From: Phyllobacteriaceae bacterium UBA1059
GTDB taxonomy: Bacteria; Pseudomonadota; Alphaproteobacteria; Rhizobiales; Rhizobiaceae
Direction of reading: 5' to 3'
Assembly: GCA_002316345.1 (NCBI GenBank)
Contig: DCDI01000119.1
Span: forward strand, 1 to 9,112
DNA length: 9,112 nt
The stretch's first letter is position 1, and each line of letters starts with the position of its first letter. Both the position numbers and the translations under genes were made by a program. Of the stretch, positions 6,370-9,112 are shown one piece after another. Below the pieces are notes generated by a model. The model worked only from the letters and a program-made list of their open reading frames with translations. It did not search any database and was not told where the DNA came from.

Positions 6370-8187
6370 ATGCCCACCAAATCCCTGCTGCTTGCCTGTT
6401 CGATGCTGATGACGGTTGCCTTCGGTGCTCCCGCGGCACGCGCAAAGCCGGCACATGCGATTGCCATGCAGGGCAAGCCCGCACTCCCCGCAGACTTCCA
6501 GCATATGCCCTATGCCAACCCGGATGCGCCCAAAGGTGGCCGCGTCGTTTATGCCTGGCAAGGCAGCTTCGACAGCCTGAATCCCTTTATCGTTCAAGGG
6601 GATGGCGCGCGCGGTTTGTTCGACACGGACTTCGGCAACAACGTCTTTGAGCCACTTATGATGCGCTCGAAGGACGAGGCCTTCACGCTTTATCCGCTGA
6701 TCGCCGAAAGCGTCGAAACCGATGACGCGCGGTCGTTCGTCACATTCACTCTGAACCCGAACGCCAAGTTCTCTGATGGCCAGCCGATCACCGTCGACGA
6801 CGTCATCTTCTCGCTCGAGCTGTTCCGCGATAAGGCGCGCCCGATCTATCAGCGCTGGGTCGGCGTGATTGATCGCATGGAGCGCGTTGGCGAACGCGGC
6901 CTGAAGCTCGTTTTCAACGACAAGGCCGACCGCGAATCGCCACTGCTTCTGGCGGGCATTCCGATCCTTCCAAAGCATGCGATCGACCGCGAGACCTTCG
7001 ATCGTACCAGCCTGAAGCCGATGATCGGCTCTGGCCCATACATCATCGACAATGTGCGCCCGGGCGAACAGGTGACCCTGAAGCGCAACCCGGATTACTG
7101 GGCGAAGGACTTGCCGACCAAGCGCGGCTTCGACAATTACGACGAAATCCGCATCACCTATTTCCGCGACCCGAACACAATGTTCGAGGCCTTCAAGAAG
7201 GGGCTGGTCGACGTTTTCCCGGAGGACCAAACCGGACGTTGGACGACCGGCTACAACTTCCCAGCTGTGGCCGACGGCAGGGTTCGAAAGGAAACCTTCG
7301 ACAAGCAGACGCCTGCGGACATGCTCGGCTTTGTTCTCAACACGCGCCGGCCCATCTTCCAGAATCGCGATGTGCGCCGCGCGCTTGCCGGGTTGTTCGA
7401 CTTCGAATGGAGCAACCGCAACCTCTTCAACGATGCCTACCAGCGCACCACGAGCTACTTCGATGGCTCCGAACTTTCTTCGACGGGCCGTCCTGCATCT
7501 GAGGCCGAGAAAAGCCTGCTTGCACCCTATCCCGATGCAGTGCGCCCCGACATTCTCGCGGGAACCTGGACGCCGCCAAAGTCCGACGGCAGCGGTCGTG
7601 ACCGGGAGTTTCTGCGGCAAGGCTTTGAAGCCCTGAAGGCTGCCGGCTATTCCATGCAAAACGGCCGCATGGTGGATGCCAAAGGCAAACCGCTGGCCTT
7701 CGAGATCCTGCTCAACGGCAAGTCGAGCGAACAGATCAGCATGGCCTGGCAGGGCACCCTCGCCCGACTTGGCATTACCGTGTCGGTCCGCTCCGTAGAT
7801 GCCGCGCAGTATTTGCAGCGTCAGCGGACCTATGACTTCGATGCCATGCTGATGCGCTACACTTCCTCGCTTTCGCCCGGCGTGGAACAGCAGTTCCGCT
7901 GGGGTTCGGCCTCCGCCAAAGCGCCCGGCACCTACAACTTCGCAGGCGTCGCCGAGCCTGCAATCGATGGGCTCATCAACCAAATGGTGAATGCGCGAGA
8001 CCGCGACGAGTTCGTGACGATCGTGCGCGCTTATGATCGCGTGCTGCTGAGCGGCGCCTACATCGTGCCCTTGTATTATCAGCCGCAGCAATGGGTGGCG
8101 AGCTGGAGCCATATTCACCGGCCCGAACAAACCTCGGTTTACGGCTACCAGCTGCCGACATGGTGGTCGGAGGGCACTGCGCGATGA
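6370..8187 (+). CDS. Extracellular solute-binding protein family 5, YejA-like peptide-type
   Basis: This 605-aa periplasmic binding protein (SBP_bac_5) belongs to the cluster that delivers oligopeptides and similar ligands to ABC importers. Residues 1-25 are a signal peptide (hydrophobic 5-20, cleavage likely after ARA at 23-25). The mature N-terminus HAIAMQG, the stretch FQHMPYANPDAPKGG (43-57) and GSFDSLNPFIVQG (65-77) are typical of YejA. The family core VFEPLM (92-97) and AKFSDGQPITVDDVIFS (132-148) follows. ATG at 6370 was chosen over the open frame reaching 6247 because it has GGAAAG about 7-8 nt upstream and begins directly with the signal peptide. YejA normally works with YejBEF permease/ATPase subunits, none of which is in this window. 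The stop codon overlaps the next start (ATGA), coupling it to a thiol oxidoreductase. The ligand is unknown. Confidence 0.94.
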   Translation: MPTKSLLLACSMLMTVAFGAPAARAKPAHAIAMQGKPALPADFQHMPYANPDAPKGGRVVYAWQGSFDSLNPFIVQGDGARGLFDTDFGNNVFEPLMMRSKDEAFTLYPLIAESVETDDARSFVTFTLNPNAKFSDGQPITVDDVIFSLELFRDKARPIYQRWVGVIDRMERVGERGLKLVFNDKADRESPLLLAGIPILPKHAIDRETFDRTSLKPMIGSGPYIIDNVRPGEQVTLKRNPDYWAKDLPTKRGFDNYDEIRITYFRDPNTMFEAFKKGLVDVFPEDQTGRWTTGYNFPAVADGRVRKETFDKQTPADMLGFVLNTRRPIFQNRDVRRALAGLFDFEWSNRNLFNDAYQRTTSYFDGSELSSTGRPASEAEKSLLAPYPDAVRPDILAGTWTPPKSDGSGRDREFLRQGFEALKAAGYSMQNGRMVDAKGKPLAFEILLNGKSSEQISMAWQGTLARLGITVSVRSVDAAQYLQRQRTYDFDAMLMRYTSSLSPGVEQQFRWGSASAKAPGTYNFAGVAEPAIDGLINQMVNARDRDEFVTIVRAYDRVLLSGAYIVPLYYQPQQWVASWSHIHRPEQTSVYGYQLPTWWSEGTAR

Positions 8188-8825
8188 CCCTGAGCATTGA
8201 TGTCGTGTCGGACGTTGTTTGTCCTTGGTGCTTCATCGGGCAAAAGAAGCTCGATCTCGCTTTGGGCATGGTTCCAGACATCGATGTCACCCTGAATTGG
8301 CGACCCTATCAGCTCGATCCAACCATCCCGCGTGAGGGCACGGACCGCCAAGCCTATATGCTGGCGAAGTTCGGCAGTCAGACAAAGATCGATCAGATCC
8401 ACGCCCGCATCGAATCGATCGGGCAGGAACTTGGCATCGCCTTCGATTTCGCCGCCATCAAGGTCGCTGCCAACACCCTCGATGCGCATCGGCTTATCCG
8501 CTGGGCGGGCGCAACCGGTCCTGAACTGCAGGGTCGCGTGGTCCGCAACCTGTTCTCGGCCTATTTCGAGCAAGGTCGCGACATCGGCGATCCCCAAGTT
8601 CTTGCCGATCTGGCGGGAAGCAGCGGCATGGACGCGGCTGTTGTTTCAGCCCTGCTTGCAGCGCCTTCCGACATCGAAGCCGTGCAGCAGGAGATCGCAA
8701 CGGCCACCACCATGGGCATCACGGGCGTTCCCTGCTTTCTGCTTGATGGCCGCTACGCCCTCATGGGTGCGCAGGAGCCTGAGATCCTCGCAGATGCGAT
8801 CCGGCAGGTGGCAGAGCAGAGATAA
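8184..8825 (+). CDS. DsbA-family thiol oxidoreductase, FrnE-like
   Basis: This 213-aa protein has the thioredoxin fold of the DSBA family (FrnE/2-hydroxychromene-2-carboxylate isomerase-like group). It shows the CPWC active-site motif (C13-P14-W15-C16) immediately after the first strand. It has a helical insertion with AANTLDAHRLIRWA (95-108) and the cis-proline loop GVPCFLLDG (181-189, P183). No signal peptide is present, so it should act in the cytoplasm, as FrnE of Deinococcus does in oxidative-stress tolerance. The redox partner or substrate is unknown. An in-frame upstream start at 8091 is rejected: it lies within the binding-protein gene and would add 31 residues unrelated to the family. 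The ATG at 8184 shares bases with the preceding TGA, so translation is probably coupled. It is followed by 149 bases containing the lexA promoter. Confidence 0.92.
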   Translation: MTLSIDVVSDVVCPWCFIGQKKLDLALGMVPDIDVTLNWRPYQLDPTIPREGTDRQAYMLAKFGSQTKIDQIHARIESIGQELGIAFDFAAIKVAANTLDAHRLIRWAGATGPELQGRVVRNLFSAYFEQGRDIGDPQVLADLAGSSGMDAAVVSALLAAPSDIEAVQQEIATATTMGITGVPCFLLDGRYALMGAQEPEILADAIRQVAEQR

Positions 8826-8907
8826 ACGCTTAAACGACTGCTTTTGATTCAAGTTGAGCAGGAACAGCGTACCCTTTTCGTTTCACAACTAGATAAACTT
8901 TTAAATG

Positions 8908-8936
8908 TTGCAGAACACATGCCGAACAGATACGGT
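8908..8936 (+). promoter_or_regulatory. lexA promoter (-35 TTGCAG, -10 TACGGT)
   Basis: TTGCAG (8908-8913) and TACGGT (8931-8936) are separated by exactly 17 bases. The SOS box fills this spacer. Transcription would start near 8943, giving a leader of about 30 bases. The -10 is a weak match to TATAAT; position relative to the operator is the main support. Confidence 0.55.
8913..8927. promoter_or_regulatory. LexA operator (alphaproteobacterial SOS box GAAC-N7-GAAC)
   Basis: GAAC (8913-8916), seven bases, then GAAC (8924-8927) is a perfect copy of the direct-repeat SOS box used by alphaproteobacterial LexA (GTTC-N7-GTTC on the other strand). It lies between the -35 and -10 of the lexA promoter, 48 bases before the lexA ATG. 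LexA bound here would block RNA polymerase, the usual autoregulation. It is relieved after DNA damage by RecA-stimulated LexA self-cleavage. Confidence 0.9.
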
Positions 8937-8956
8937 CTGTTCTGGGTTTGTTTTTT
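8924..8956 (+). terminator. Palindrome with T-tract: possible weak terminator overlapping the lexA operator region
   Basis: GAACAGA (8924-8930) and TCTGTTC (8936-8942) form a perfect 7-bp inverted repeat with a 5-base loop. It is followed by TGGGTTTG and a run of six T (8951-8956). It could end transcripts arriving from the binding-protein/FrnE genes. The stem is AT-rich and the T-run begins 8 bases after it, so termination would be inefficient. The symmetry may instead be protein-binding. Confidence 0.35.
8939..8953. promoter_or_regulatory. Degenerate second SOS-box-like element GTTC-N7-GTTT
   Basis: GTTC (8939-8942), seven bases, then GTTT (8950-8953) differs from the consensus GTTC-N7-GTTC by one base. 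It is the mirror image of the perfect box at 8913-8927 about a centre at 8933, and would cover the predicted transcription start. Confidence 0.4.
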
Positions 8957-8974
8957 GATTCAGAGGGTCTTGGG

Positions 8975-9112
8975 ATGCTGACGCGCAAGCAGATGGAACT
9001 GCTTTCCTTCATCAATCAGCGGATGAAGGAAAGTGGTATCCCGCCTTCCTTCGACGAGATGAAGGAGGCCTTGGATCTTGCCTCCAAGTCGGGAATCCAC
9101 CGCCTGATAACG
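8975..9112 (+). CDS. lexA: LexA, SOS-response repressor (partial, N-terminal 46 residues)
   Basis: The first 46 codons encode the N-terminal winged helix-turn-helix DNA-binding domain of LexA, beginning MLTRKQMELLSFI. It includes PPSFDEMKEAL (23-33) and the recognition-helix region LASKSGIHRLI (35-45), where the SKSGIHRLI form is that of alphaproteobacterial LexA. The C-terminal serine/lysine autoprotease domain and its cleavage site lie beyond the right edge. The full protein is usually about 230-240 aa. The ATG at 8975 has GAGGG (8963-8967) 7 nt upstream. LexA represses DNA-repair and mutagenesis genes until RecA on single-stranded DNA triggers its self-cleavage. Identity is supported independently by the perfect SOS box in its promoter. 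Confidence 0.96.
   Translation, partial: MLTRKQMELLSFINQRMKESGIPPSFDEMKEALDLASKSGIHRLIT

Noticed and set aside
6370..6399. Possible lipobox LLAC (residues 7-10) making the solute-binding protein a lipoprotein
   Set aside because: Only nine residues precede the cysteine, too short for a lipoprotein signal peptide. The hydrophobic segment continues to residue 20 and ends in a normal ARA cleavage site.
6223..8130. Very long minus-strand open frame (635 aa) opposite the solute-binding protein gene
   Set aside because: This is a GC-rich shadow with no family motif. The plus strand encodes a clear SBP_bac_5 protein with signal peptide and matching start context.
8838..8861. CTGCT/AGCAG stem after the FrnE-like gene considered as its terminator
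   Set aside because: It has only 5 bp with a 14-base loop and is not followed directly by a T-run. The candidate at 8924-8956 is better, though also weak.

Overview
The window reads as an ordinary stretch of chromosome from an alphaproteobacterium, most likely of the order Hyphomicrobiales (the rhizobia/Brucella group). Several lines of evidence agree. There is a rhizobial-type phosphatidylcholine synthase. The lexA-type gene starts with the MLTRKQ N-terminus usual in this class and carries a GAAC-N7-GAAC operator. There is an IalB-family periplasmic protein, a UbiH-type hydroxylase with a GEAAH motif, and an HspQ of the form found in rhizobia. The sequence is GC-rich and densely coding. I cannot name the genus.

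Layout, left to right. Positions 1-694 (minus) hold the N-terminal part of an ABC ATPase of the simple-sugar/nucleoside import type; the gene runs off the left edge. A 132-base gap with two inverted repeats separates it from a minus-strand pair, pcs (phosphatidylcholine synthase, 1801-2550) and qor (zinc-free quinone oxidoreductase, 827-1804). These two overlap by four bases (ATGA) and are probably translationally coupled. A 252-base divergent intergenic region, rich in short repeats, separates pcs from a plus-strand UbiH-family FAD hydroxylase (2803-4014). The 3' end of that gene overlaps tail-to-tail by 33 bases with a minus-strand AEC-family transporter (3982-4941). The transporter diverges from hspQ (5076-5408, plus). 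A perfect 12-bp-stem bidirectional terminator (5462-5495) serves both hspQ and the converging IalB-family gene (5520-6155, minus).

The right third is a plus-strand pair. A YejA-like family 5 extracellular solute-binding protein (6370-8187) overlaps by ATGA with a FrnE/DsbA-family thiol oxidoreductase (8184-8825). No permease or ATPase for the binding protein is present. The last 140 bases hold the start of lexA (8975 to the edge). Its promoter has a canonical alphaproteobacterial SOS box placed exactly between the -35 and -10 elements, plus a mirror-image degenerate second box centred on a perfect palindrome.

The genes do not form one pathway. They cover membrane lipid synthesis, quinone chemistry, transport, protein quality control and SOS regulation. 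I saw no mobile element, tRNA, rRNA, CRISPR array, phage gene or defence gene, and no evidence of a new multi-gene system. The most interesting signals are regulatory: the symmetric lexA operator region, the repeat-rich pcs/ubiH divergent promoter, and the inverted repeats in the leader of the ABC gene.
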